A DNA stretch of 64,000 bases, from contig DOPM01000058.1 of NCBI GenBank assembly GCA_003513495.1, forward strand, positions 62,001 to 126,000, given 5' to 3'. A model generated the notes under the pieces. It worked only from the letters and a program-made list of their open reading frames with translations, had not been told where the DNA came from and searched no databases. This DNA is from Desulfosporosinus sp. GTDB taxonomy: Bacteria; Bacillota; Desulfitobacteriia; Desulfitobacteriales; Desulfitobacteriaceae. A program made the translations under genes and the position numbers. Below, one piece after another: positions 24,616 through 33,200 of the stretch (position 1 is its first letter; each line of letters begins with the position of its first letter).

Positions 24616-26307
24616 GTGAGTATGGAAAAATCAAAACAGAGAATTAAGCTGGGCGAGCTCCTGATGGGAGCTGGAATGATTAGCCAAACGCAGCTTGAAG
24701 AGGTGTTAGCTGAACAACGAAAGTCCAGAAAACGGATGGGACAGATCCTGATTGATCTTAACATCTTAACAGAAGATGAGATCATGGATACTCTTGCTGT
24801 TCAACTTTCTATTGAACGCTTTGATATAGCTAAAGCATTTATTGATCCAGAGATTGCTCGAAGTATACCCAAAGAAGTCGCTAAGAAATACAATCTTATT
24901 CCTTTTGGTGAAAAAGATGGTAAGCTGCTGGTCGCCATGAGTGATCCACTTAATATTTTTGCCATCGACGATATTTCGTTTATAACCCAGAAAATTATTC
25001 AACCCTGTATTGCCGGGTATGAGGCTATAGAAAAGGCTATCGAGTTATATTTCAGCAAACAATCAACCGATAAAGCCTTAGAAGACTTGAAAAAGGAATA
25101 TAAGGTTGAATTAGATGGAAAATACGATCAAGCGATTATTGACGAAGTCCAGAGTGCTCCTGCAGTCAGGCTTACTAATTCTATTCTTAATCAGGCCATT
25201 ACCACTGGCGCAAGTGATATACATATAGAACCTTTTGAAAAAGAAGTCAAAGTCCGCTATAGGATTGATGGAATTTTAGTAGCAAGTATGGCGATACCTA
25301 AGAGCTTATATTCATCTGTGTGCACCCGTATCAAGATCATGGCGGGTATGAACATCGCTGAAAATCGAATTCCTCAAGATGGAAGGAATGAAATGGAGCT
25401 TGGAGGACAGAACTATGATTTCCGGGTTTCCTCGTTGCCTACAGTATTTGGGGAAAAAATAGTTATTAGAATTCTTGACGGAAGGAATTTTGAATTAAGT
25501 CGAAGTATGCTTGGTTTTACTAACCATGATAATGCTCTTCTTAATCGTATTTTAAGTATGCCCTATGGAATCATTTTGTTAACGGGGCCTACAGGAAGCG
25601 GAAAATCTACAACACTCTACACCATCTTGAAGGAATTAAACACCATTGACAAGAATATTGTTACAGTTGAAGATCCTGTCGAATATACCTTGATGGGGAT
25701 CAACCAGGTTCAAGTCAATACGAAAGCCGGACTAACCTTCGCCTCCAGCTTAAGAAGCATATTAAGACAAGACCCTGATATTATCATGATCGGGGAGATG
25801 CGGGATGAAGAAACTGCACGCATCGCGGTACGAGCAGCTATCACCGGACACTTAGTCTTTTCAACCTTACATACTAATGATGCTCCTAGCTCCTTGACCC
25901 GCTTAGTAGATATGGGAATTGCTCCTTACCTCGTTGCAGAAGCAATTATTGGTATTATCAGCCAAAGACTTCTGCGCAAACTCTGCCCCGCCTGTAAGCG
26001 GGGGTATCTTGCAGATGAACGTGAAAAGAAGATTCTACGAGAACAAAAAGATCATAAGTTGTACAAAGCAGTAGGCTGCCCTGCTTGTAACAGCACAGGT
26101 TATAAAGGGCGTATTGCAATTCATGAAGTATTGCGTCTAGACAATAAAATGCGGAGCATAATCGAACGCGGTGCTAATGCCGACGAATTGAGGACCATGG
26201 CCCTCAAAGAGGGCATGGTGACCCTTTATAGTAACTGTAGACGACTTGTCTTAAATGGAGTAACCAGCATCAATGAGATGGTTCGTACTGTCTTTGTCAG
26301 AGAATAA
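24616..26307 (+). CDS. pilB: Type IV pilus assembly ATPase PilB (operon 1)
   Basis: A 563-residue GspE/PilB ATPase that powers pilus extension. The N-terminal ~150 residues form an MshEN-type domain with two similar motifs (KLGELLMGAGMI and RMGQILIDLNIL), a fold known to bind c-di-GMP in MshE and some PilB proteins. The core has Walker A TGPTGSGKST, an Asp box, Walker B IIMIGEMRDEETA and HTNDA. A zinc knuckle with CPAC and CPAC follows, as in GspE. GTG at 24616 sits 7 bases behind GAAAGGTG; ATG two codons later is an alternative. First gene of a long operon. Confidence 0.95.
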   Translation: MSMEKSKQRIKLGELLMGAGMISQTQLEEVLAEQRKSRKRMGQILIDLNILTEDEIMDTLAVQLSIERFDIAKAFIDPEIARSIPKEVAKKYNLIPFGEKDGKLLVAMSDPLNIFAIDDISFITQKIIQPCIAGYEAIEKAIELYFSKQSTDKALEDLKKEYKVELDGKYDQAIIDEVQSAPAVRLTNSILNQAITTGASDIHIEPFEKEVKVRYRIDGILVASMAIPKSLYSSVCTRIKIMAGMNIAENRIPQDGRNEMELGGQNYDFRVSSLPTVFGEKIVIRILDGRNFELSRSMLGFTNHDNALLNRILSMPYGIILLTGPTGSGKSTTLYTILKELNTIDKNIVTVEDPVEYTLMGINQVQVNTKAGLTFASSLRSILRQDPDIIMIGEMRDEETARIAVRAAITGHLVFSTLHTNDAPSSLTRLVDMGIAPYLVAEAIIGIISQRLLRKLCPACKRGYLADEREKKILREQKDHKLYKAVGCPACNSTGYKGRIAIHEVLRLDNKMRSIIERGANADELRTMALKEGMVTLYSNCRRLVLNGVTSINEMVRTVFVRE

Positions 26308-26369
26308 TTCTGTCTGAAGACTGAAAGTCTGAAAAACTCTTAACTAGCGAGCTAGAAGGTGGTAAAACG

Positions 26370-27575
26370 ATGCCTATTTATACCTTTAGGGCCAAAAAGC
26401 TGAATGGTGAAGAACTCACGGGAACTCAAGATTTTTCGTCTCTAGAGGTCCTCAAGGCTATGCTGTCAGATCAAGGATATTTTCTAATTGATGCTCAGAT
26501 TAAAGGAAAAGAATACAGCTTTGGTGAATTACTTAAACGAGTTGATATGAAGGATATTTCCCTTTTCTGCCGTCAGTTCTCGGTTATCTTAAATGCAGGC
26601 ATTCCAATTGTCGAGGCTTTAGCCATTTTGAGAGATCAGGTGGAAAAGAAAAAGTTTCGAGATACACTGGAAGATGTTCATGAACAACTCCAAAGAGGTA
26701 ATTTGTTTTCCAGCACCTTGCAAGCTCATCCTAATATCTTCCCGGAATTCATGAGAAACATGGTGGAAGTGGGCGAGGCCAGCGGAACCTTGGATACCAT
26801 AATGATTAGTTTGGCAGAATATTATGAAAAAGAGAACAAGCTACGTCGCAAAATCAAAAGTGCTATGACCTATCCGGTAATCTTACTAATCCTCATGGTG
26901 GGGGTGGTCACCTTACTAATGGTTAAGGTCCTGCCGACGTTTGCAAATATTTTGCAGTCCATGGGTGGGGAATTGCCGGCCTTGACCAAAACCTTAATGG
27001 GAATGAGCGGTTTTATGGTGAAGAATGGGGGGCTTATTTTTGGGATCACTGTCCTTGGCGGGCTAGCAATAAGAATTCTATCTAAGAATAATGAGTTTAG
27101 ATTTTGGTTGGACTCTTTAAAATTAAAGGCCCCTGTTCTTAAAGTAACCATAGTAAAGATAATAACCGCTCGGTTCGCTAGAAGCATGGGGATCTTACTC
27201 AAAAGTGGTATCCCGATTATCCGTTCTTTTGAGATCATGGGTGGTTTATTAGGGAATCGGGTAGTCGCTCATAGATTTGTCGAATGTCGGGATGAAGTTA
27301 TGGAGGGCAAGGGGATTTCCGGCTCCATTAAGAAAATGGGTGTTTTTCCTCCTATGTTAATTCATATGATAGAAGTAGGGGAAGCCACGGGACAATTGGA
27401 TGATCTACTTACAAGAACAGCAGTATTCTTCGATGAGGAGGTGGATGAGGCGATTGAAAAACTGACGGCCATGATTGAACCCGCCATGATTGTGATTATG
27501 GCAGTCGTCGTGGGCACCGTCGTTATGGCAATGATGTTGCCAATGGTTAGCATTATGCAATCGGTTCAGCAATAA
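26370..27575 (+). CDS. pilC: Type IV pilus inner-membrane platform protein PilC (operon 1)
   Basis: A 401-residue GspF/PilC protein with the duplicated T2SSF domain. The first copy has FCRQFSVILNAGIPIVEAL, and the second has FARSMGILLKSGIPIIRSFE. Three membrane helices are visible (about 170-190, 215-235, 370-395). The N-terminal cytoplasmic YTFRAKKLNGEE segment is typical. PilC connects the ATPase to the growing pilin filament. It follows pilB by 62 bases. Confidence 0.95.
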   Translation: MPIYTFRAKKLNGEELTGTQDFSSLEVLKAMLSDQGYFLIDAQIKGKEYSFGELLKRVDMKDISLFCRQFSVILNAGIPIVEALAILRDQVEKKKFRDTLEDVHEQLQRGNLFSSTLQAHPNIFPEFMRNMVEVGEASGTLDTIMISLAEYYEKENKLRRKIKSAMTYPVILLILMVGVVTLLMVKVLPTFANILQSMGGELPALTKTLMGMSGFMVKNGGLIFGITVLGGLAIRILSKNNEFRFWLDSLKLKAPVLKVTIVKIITARFARSMGILLKSGIPIIRSFEIMGGLLGNRVVAHRFVECRDEVMEGKGISGSIKKMGVFPPMLIHMIEVGEATGQLDDLLTRTAVFFDEEVDEAIEKLTAMIEPAMIVIMAVVVGTVVMAMMLPMVSIMQSVQQ

Positions 27576-27595
27576 ATAGAGGAGGTTGAAAATGC

Positions 27596-27997
27596 ATGGA
27601 ACTAAGACAACACATGGGCAAGCTTAGACAAAAGCAAAAAGGCTTTACACTTGTAGAGTTAATTGTCGTTGTAGCTATTATCGGGATTTTGGCGGGGGTT
27701 ATGCTTCCTAGGTATTTTCAATTTAGCAATGATGCCAGAGCAGGAGCTGTGATATCTGAAGCGAAATCAATTAGGACAATAGCGGAAACATATTATGCAA
27801 AAAATGGAGCATGGCCAGCGATAACGTATGTTTCTGGTACAACTGGTCCATTCACTGTAGGTGATGATACAACAAGGTTTACTGGGGAAATAGCGCCTGA
27901 CGATGCAGCCTTTGTTGATGGCGCTTTTGTGTATACTAAAAATGAAATGGAAGCAACATGTGCAGCTGACGGTACAGTCACTGATACAACGACATAA
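27596..27997 (+). CDS. Major type IV pilin, paralogue 1
   Basis: A 133-residue prepilin with a charged 16-residue leader ending KQKG, then the processing site before FTLVELIVVVAIIGILAG. Glu at +5 is present. The helix continues into a conserved DARAGAVISEAKSIR, and a short variable C-terminal head has one cysteine near the end (EATCAADG). GGAGG lies 10 bases before ATG. It is one of three tandem pilins that share the first ~75 residues almost exactly and differ in the head, so it is likely a filament subunit or an alternative subunit. Confidence 0.92.
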   Translation: MELRQHMGKLRQKQKGFTLVELIVVVAIIGILAGVMLPRYFQFSNDARAGAVISEAKSIRTIAETYYAKNGAWPAITYVSGTTGPFTVGDDTTRFTGEIAPDDAAFVDGAFVYTKNEMEATCAADGTVTDTTT

Positions 27998-28089
27998 TGC
28001 ATTTCAGCTCGCTTGCCTTGACTTTAAGTTATAGAGTTCGTTCTAATTGCCTCTGGTCAAACCCAACAATGTAAAGGTGGTGTAAGGAA

Positions 28090-28485
28090 ATGGAACTAAG
28101 CCAACGTTTAAGGAATTTAAGAAATAAGCAAAAGGGCTTTACTCTTGTGGAGTTAATTGTCGTTATTGCCATTATTGGAATTTTAGCAGGGGTCATGCTT
28201 CCAAGGTATTTTTCGTTTAGTAATGATGCCAGAGTAGGTGCTGCGATATCTGAAGCAAAATCTATTAGGGCGATAGCAGAGACTCAATATGCAAAGACTG
28301 GAAGTTGGCCAACTGTAAGTAGTGCGGGTCCTAATTTTACTGTAGGTACAGACACAACGGTTTTTGCTGGAACGATAGGTAATTCAACTACAAGTACAAC
28401 ACCTCTTAGTGATGGTTCCTTCAAGTATACTAAAAATGGTATGAGTGCTACGTGTGATGTGAGTGGGATTGTAACAGGTAGCTAA
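28090..28485 (+). CDS. Major type IV pilin, paralogue 2
   Basis: A 131-residue prepilin. The leader MELSQRLRNLRNKQKG, cleavage site, FTLVE motif and stalk helix match the flanking paralogues. The head differs after residue ~75 and is rich in Thr/Ser/Gly, ending with a single cysteine (SATCDVSG). It is separated from paralogue 1 by 92 bases and from paralogue 3 by 300 bases that hold a strong hairpin. Tandem duplication with head divergence suggests alternative pilus surfaces. Confidence 0.92.
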   Translation: MELSQRLRNLRNKQKGFTLVELIVVIAIIGILAGVMLPRYFSFSNDARVGAAISEAKSIRAIAETQYAKTGSWPTVSSAGPNFTVGTDTTVFAGTIGNSTTSTTPLSDGSFKYTKNGMSATCDVSGIVTGS

Positions 28486-28504
28486 TTTGGTTAGAGAAGT
28501 ATTG

Positions 28505-28557
28505 TTTTAGACAGAGCAACATTACAGTATGCAAGAGAGTAATTGCTCTGTCTAAAA
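28505..28557. repeat. 15-bp inverted repeat inside the pilin cluster
   Basis: Arms at 28505-28519 (TTTTAGACAGAGCAA) and 28543-28557 pair perfectly around a 23-base loop, just after the paralogue 2 stop. No T-run follows, so it is not a standard terminator. It could protect the 3' end of the pilin 1-2 message. The rest of the 300-base gap (28486-28785) has a consensus TTGACA at 28651 but no good -10, and no gene. Confidence 0.7.
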
Positions 28558-28785
28558 AGAAAATTCACACGGCTATCATAGTCTGTTAAGAAATAAAAAT
28601 GTCTAACGATTTAGCATTAAAATCAGATGGCGCAGTTAAAACATTTTAGTTTGACAATATACTACCTAGTCAAAGATTTAGACTAAACAGTATCTCTGGA
28701 CTTAACTTCAAATTAAATTTGCAGTAATTGTTCTGATTGCCTACGGACAATCAGTTTAATAATGCTAAGGGGAGGTAGAAAATAA

Positions 28786-29214
28786 ATGGAACTAAGACAA
28801 CGTTTGGAGAAACTTAAACAAAAGCAAAAGGGCTTCACGCTTGTGGAGCTAATTGTCGTTATAGCAATTATCGGGATTTTAGCAGGGATTATGCTGCCAA
28901 GGTATTATTCATTTACTGATGATGCCAGAATGGGTGCGGCAATATCTGAAGCTAAATCTATAAGAACTATGGGTGAGACTTTTTATGCTAAGTATGGTGA
29001 ATGGCCGAAAGTTGATGATCCTGAGGATGCAACTTTTAAGATACAAACAGGAGTAGATGGTAGTGATAATCCTATTTATACAGATTCACCCACATTCTCC
29101 GGCACGATAGATGAATTAGATGGTGAGGATCGTCTGGATGACGGTGCCTTTACTTATGAAAAGGATGGAAAGACAGCGAGATGTAGTGAAGATGGAGCAG
29201 TAACTGCTGACTAA
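28786..29214 (+). CDS. Major type IV pilin, paralogue 3
   Basis: A 142-residue prepilin with leader MELRQRLEKLKQKQKG, then FTLVELIVVIAIIGILAG and the same stalk as its two upstream paralogues. Its head is longer and acidic (about 20 Asp/Glu) with one cysteine near the end (TARCSEDG). A good GGGGAGG ribosome site lies upstream, and the gap before it may contain a separate promoter. It may be expressed independently of paralogues 1 and 2. Confidence 0.92.
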   Translation: MELRQRLEKLKQKQKGFTLVELIVVIAIIGILAGIMLPRYYSFTDDARMGAAISEAKSIRTMGETFYAKYGEWPKVDDPEDATFKIQTGVDGSDNPIYTDSPTFSGTIDELDGEDRLDDGAFTYEKDGKTARCSEDGAVTAD

Positions 29215-29268
29215 TAAAGTTTTTATAGCAAAGAATAATGTATTGCTATTCACAAGGAGTCATTGGCA

Positions 29269-29640
29269 TTGTTCAAAAATAAAGGATTCACTCTAATAGA
29301 AATAATGATAGTGCTCGTGATTATCGGGATTATTTCTGCGATGGCATATCCAAGCCTTTCAGGAGCTAGAGATATGTCCAATGAAAATGATCGTGCTGCA
29401 CATGAAAAAATAGTGAATAAAGCCTTAATAGAGCACTATGCCTTAACAGGAACTTATCCTAATCAAGGAGTTCATGACACTGATACTCCAAACCTTACAG
29501 CAGCTGAATTGTCGGCCTTAGCTTCTGATTTGGCTCAGGAAACTGGTGTTAGGTTGAATACGACAAAATATCGATACACCTACGTTCGTAATGGTAGTGG
29601 AACTTATGGTGTTAACTCACTCCATGTTGATTTAAGATAA
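29269..29640 (+). CDS. Minor pilin, GspG/PilE-like
   Basis: About 123 residues. A very short leader (FKNKG) precedes FTLIEIMIVLVIIGIISAM with Glu at +5. The body resembles GspG-type pseudopilins (ARDMSNENDRAAHEKIVNKAL, then HYALTGTYP). An in-frame TTG at 29263 is only 3 bases from AAGGAG, so the TTG at 29269 is favoured. It probably helps prime or cap the filament. No cysteine is present, unlike the major pilins. Confidence 0.82.
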   Translation: MFKNKGFTLIEIMIVLVIIGIISAMAYPSLSGARDMSNENDRAAHEKIVNKALIEHYALTGTYPNQGVHDTDTPNLTAAELSALASDLAQETGVRLNTTKYRYTYVRNGSGTYGVNSLHVDLR

Positions 29641-29657
29641 TACTGGAGGAATCAATA

Positions 29658-30176
29658 TTGGAGATGGAAAAGAAGAAATCAAAAAGGACACAAGGGTATA
29701 CCCTAATTGAGCTCATCGCTGTTTTAGCAATTATGGCCATTTTAGGCACTATGCTGGTATCTATGTTAAACATGGGTGTTAAGTTCTATCGCAATGCCAA
29801 TACGACGATGGAAAATCAAAGTGATGCGCGCCTGGCAATTGCTTATATCACAGTGAAAATTCGTCAAAACGACGTAGCCGGCGGTATAGCGGTAATTAGT
29901 GAAAGGGATAGTTTTAATAACCCAATTGAGGTTTTGAGAATAAACGATGCTAGTACTCCAGGGAATACGTTTTGGATTTATTATGACGCTAATACAGATA
30001 AATTACGTGAACAAAGCGGGAATACAGGCTTTAACCCCGTGTTAGCAAATGGCATAGAAATTTCGGAATTAAGCTACTTAAAAATCGAACAATTTGGGGC
30101 CAATCTACGCTTTAGAGTTAAATCAATGGATAATACAGTGGATTTAACTCAGGAAATCACGCTGCGCTCACCATAG
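29658..30176 (+). CDS. Minor pilin / pseudopilin (PulJ/PilW-like)
   Basis: A 172-residue prepilin. The leader ends in TQG before YTLIELIAVLAIMAILGTM, so the +1 residue is Tyr instead of Phe, and Glu at +5 is kept. The following region (NQSDARLAIAYITVKIRQND) resembles DUF4860/PulJ-like pseudopilins of Firmicutes. TTG start is 7 bases after GGAGGA; ATG two codons later is possible. It probably belongs to the tip-initiating minor pilin set with the 257-residue protein downstream. Confidence 0.82.
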   Translation: MEMEKKKSKRTQGYTLIELIAVLAIMAILGTMLVSMLNMGVKFYRNANTTMENQSDARLAIAYITVKIRQNDVAGGIAVISERDSFNNPIEVLRINDASTPGNTFWIYYDANTDKLREQSGNTGFNPVLANGIEISELSYLKIEQFGANLRFRVKSMDNTVDLTQEITLRSP

Positions 30177-30223
30177 AAATCGCCCTTTTACATAGCGCAT
30201 TACATAAGGCCGGGAGGAACAGC

Positions 30224-31234
30224 ATGTTTAGGAAAAACGAAGTCCTAGGAATTGATATCGGAACGCGTTTGACGAAGTTTGTGCTACTGAAACAAGGGAC
30301 TAAACCAGAATTAAAAGCGTGGGCAATCGTTCCTACGCCGCCTGGAATTGTTTCAGACGGCTTGATTAGGGACCGGCAAGCGGTTTTAGATATGCTTAAA
30401 AGTGCAATCAGTGACCATAAATTGACGGCTAAGAAGGTTGCAGTCACACTTCATTCCTCAGGAATTATGCTTCGAGAGCTTAACCTAACAGCACTTAATG
30501 ACGATGAAATCGAACCCGCTGTCCAATTTGAATTAGCTCAAAGTTTTCCAGACATGCTGCAGACCCATTCTACGGCTTTTAAAATATATACCAGAACGAG
30601 TGAAATTCTCAATGGTATTAGCACGTCTTGCCCGAAAGAAATTGTCAATAGCTATGTGGAGCTGTTTGCGGATTCCGGTATTTCCTTGAAATATGTGGAT
30701 GTCAACGCTAACAGCCTTGCTAAAGCATATAATTGGTTTGTTCAGTCCCCAGCGCCAGGGGATTCGGTTTTGTTGGTTGATCTAAGCTACACCATGTCTC
30801 AAGTGAACGTATTAGTCGATGGAAAGATTATTTTAAGCCGCAGCGTTTCTGGCGGAGGTGCTTTCGTCGATAGCTTGATAGTCAACCGCTTTGAGATTAC
30901 TATGGAAGAAGCGGAAGCAGCCAGACAGACCGGGTACAAGGATTTGTCAATTAATCAAGATGAACTGGACTCCTGCCTTCGACTTGGATATTCTTCCGTG
31001 GAAGATCAGATGCGACAAACCCTGGATTATATCCGTTATAGTAAGCTCCAAGATGGAATTCAGAAAATCTGCTTTACAGGTGGAGGCAGTAATTTTCCGG
31101 GCTTGGAGACATACTTCAGTGGGATGTTCAGGACTCCTGTCACAGTAGCTCAATCAGATAGTATTCCCCTTGAAGTCTCTGACAAATTCTTTATTCTCAT
31201 GCCGGCGATTGGCGCGGCTTTAAGGGAGGACTAA
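30224..31234 (+). CDS. pilM: Pilus assembly protein PilM (operon 1)
   Basis: A 336-residue cytoplasmic actin-like ATPase. Phosphate 1 motif LGIDIGTRLTKFVLL, the adenosine-side CFTGGGSNFPGLETYF and a membrane-cycling region in between define PilM. It binds the short N-terminus of PilN and links the cytoplasmic motor to the alignment complex. The order pilM-pilN-pilO here is the standard one, with 4 bases between pilM and pilN. Confidence 0.93.
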   Translation: MFRKNEVLGIDIGTRLTKFVLLKQGTKPELKAWAIVPTPPGIVSDGLIRDRQAVLDMLKSAISDHKLTAKKVAVTLHSSGIMLRELNLTALNDDEIEPAVQFELAQSFPDMLQTHSTAFKIYTRTSEILNGISTSCPKEIVNSYVELFADSGISLKYVDVNANSLAKAYNWFVQSPAPGDSVLLVDLSYTMSQVNVLVDGKIILSRSVSGGGAFVDSLIVNRFEITMEEAEAARQTGYKDLSINQDELDSCLRLGYSSVEDQMRQTLDYIRYSKLQDGIQKICFTGGGSNFPGLETYFSGMFRTPVTVAQSDSIPLEVSDKFFILMPAIGAALRED

Positions 31235-31238
31235 GGCC

Positions 31239-31805
31239 TTGAAGGACATTAATCTTATTTCACAGTCCCATCAGCAAAAAAGAGAACGCCAGAATTCAGG
31301 GATGGGTCAAAAATTAGGGATAGCCGCTCTGGTTGTTTTGGCCCTGGGGGCGCTAGGATATGGAACTCTTACAATTCTTCAGGCCAAGATAGAAGCTAAG
31401 CAAGTGGCTATTGCACAAAAGATCAAGGAGGCTGCTCCCATCGTTGAGCTGAAAAACAATATTCAGGTCAGACAGGACAAGATAAATCAGCTCTCAGGAA
31501 TTGTTGATTTAGTGGTAGCTCAGTCTACCTTTAATACAAGAATATTTGATAGAATTTCCAGTGTCATGCCTGAGAATGTCTTCATTGTCAACTATGCCCT
31601 CAGTCAAACTGGCGATTTGAATATTATAGGGAAAGCAAAGGACAGGGATAGCATCGCATATTTCATATATAACCTGAAGGGGAGCGGACTGTTTAGTGAT
31701 GTTTATCTGAGCAATGTAAGTGGTACCGCCAGTAACGCTACAGAATCTAATCCTACTGGTTTAACAGAGTATAATTTCTCGGCGCTTTTAACTATGAAAA
31801 AGTGA
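31239..31805 (+). CDS. pilN: Pilus assembly protein PilN (operon 1)
   Basis: A 188-residue protein that begins with the PilM-binding motif KDINLISQ, followed by one membrane helix (about 28-47), a short coiled coil and a ferredoxin-like extracytoplasmic domain (VFIVNYALSQTGDLNIIGKA). TTG is used as start, behind TTAAGGGAGG. Length and motif order match PilN. Confidence 0.92.
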   Translation: MKDINLISQSHQQKRERQNSGMGQKLGIAALVVLALGALGYGTLTILQAKIEAKQVAIAQKIKEAAPIVELKNNIQVRQDKINQLSGIVDLVVAQSTFNTRIFDRISSVMPENVFIVNYALSQTGDLNIIGKAKDRDSIAYFIYNLKGSGLFSDVYLSNVSGTASNATESNPTGLTEYNFSALLTMKK

Positions 31806-31815
31806 GGAAAATCCC

Positions 31816-33192
31816 ATGAAGTTAAAGATTGACTGGTCTAAACTTAAAAGCTTTGAGTCCTGGTCTCAGTTGCTTAAGTCCTTTAAGAAGAGACCAAACT
31901 TTTTTAAAAAGGTAAAAATAAATCGCCCAAAATCATCCTCGCTTAGCCTTTCAAAGAGGGATTTTATTCTCTTAGCGTTATTAATACTAGGATTTGAGGG
32001 GTATGGATTATACCATTATCTCCTAAGTCCTAAATTTCAGGAGTATAGCAGCTTGAAGACTCGTTATGCTGGGGAGCAATTAATTGCCGCAAATTTTGAA
32101 AAGGATATGGCTCAAAAAGATCAATATATTGAGAATCTTAAGCTGTTGAATTATAAGTTTAGTACCTTGACTAAGGTTATACCTAGCGAGATTCCTCAAG
32201 AGGAAATTGTACATATACTTAATAAATTAGCTAAGGATAGAGAGCTGGAAATCAGCGGAATATCCTTAAGCACTATATCCGCTGTGAGCAAACAAGAATT
32301 TGCCGCTGGGAAAACATCCTCTGGGAAGACTCAGAATACTGGTAAGTTAGTTGCGCCAACAAGTGTACCAGATGACATCGAAAGTAAACTTGGAACTTCG
32401 ACAACGAGCACGGCTAATAGTAGCAAAACTACTCAAGCAAAACCTAAGTTGCCGGGAATGGTCCTTGTCGAAGACGTAGATATCGCGTTTTCAGGGAGTT
32501 ATGGAGCTTTATATAATTTTCTCAGTGATTTAGAAAAGAGTGACCGCAAAATCATTGTCAAAGAAGTGAGCATGGTCCGAGGAAGTGCCGACTTGTTAAA
32601 AGGGCAGATCAAGCTTCAGTATGTAGGATATGTGATCCCCGAAGAAAAAAGCACCTATTCCTTAGATTCTCCACCAGTAAGCGGCAAAGCTAGCCCCTTT
32701 GAGGCCTATCAAGAATATGAGGACAAAGTTATAGTTTCGACAGGGTCCTCTCCAAGTTTAGGATCAAGTCAAACGACAGCACCAGTCAAGACCTACAATC
32801 CGGATTTCTACCTATTACTCAGTACATATGATGACAATGCCCCCAAGATAATCATGGGAGATTACACCAAGAACGGTACTGAACTTTACAGTAATACCAA
32901 CGCCAGTGTCAGAGGTAAATTAACCATCAGTGGTAATCAAGATAATATGTCCTATTCTTATTCCCTAGGAGGAGCTACCCAAACTAAAAATGCTAAATTG
33001 CTGATGGATGGAGGAAAACTACGGTTAGAGGTTATCTCTCATGCACGTAAAAATGAGCAAGATAAGGTAAGTTTGACTCTCGATGTTGAAAATAAAACAG
33101 ACTATCCCTTGGAAATCAGCATTATTAGTGATGATCAACAAGTTCCCCGTTTTAGTCTCGGCACTCAATTAGGTAGCGTGACGGTAAAGTAG
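31816..33192 (+). CDS. pilO: PilO-like protein with extra C-terminal beta domain (operon 1)
   Basis: 458 residues, about twice the usual PilO length. The N-terminus is basic, one helix lies at ~50-68 (FILLALLILGFEGYGLYHY), and a coiled coil and a PilO-type domain follow (VDIAFSGSYGALYNFLSDLEKSDRKI). Two Ser/Thr/Lys-rich linkers flank it. The last ~130 residues, from YNPDFYLLLST, form an additional beta-rich region not found in classical PilO, perhaps for cell-wall contact in a single-membrane bacterium. Role: alignment subcomplex with PilN. Confidence 0.85.
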   Translation: MKLKIDWSKLKSFESWSQLLKSFKKRPNFFKKVKINRPKSSSLSLSKRDFILLALLILGFEGYGLYHYLLSPKFQEYSSLKTRYAGEQLIAANFEKDMAQKDQYIENLKLLNYKFSTLTKVIPSEIPQEEIVHILNKLAKDRELEISGISLSTISAVSKQEFAAGKTSSGKTQNTGKLVAPTSVPDDIESKLGTSTTSTANSSKTTQAKPKLPGMVLVEDVDIAFSGSYGALYNFLSDLEKSDRKIIVKEVSMVRGSADLLKGQIKLQYVGYVIPEEKSTYSLDSPPVSGKASPFEAYQEYEDKVIVSTGSSPSLGSSQTTAPVKTYNPDFYLLLSTYDDNAPKIIMGDYTKNGTELYSNTNASVRGKLTISGNQDNMSYSYSLGGATQTKNAKLLMDGGKLRLEVISHARKNEQDKVSLTLDVENKTDYPLEISIISDDQQVPRFSLGTQLGSVTVK

Positions 33193-33200
33193 GTGATCTT

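Noticed and set aside
28651..28680. Promoter for pilin 3 at TTGACA 28651
   Set aside because: The -35 is consensus, but the sequence at 16-18 bases beyond it (AGATTT/GATTTA) is a poor -10, so I do not list it as a feature.
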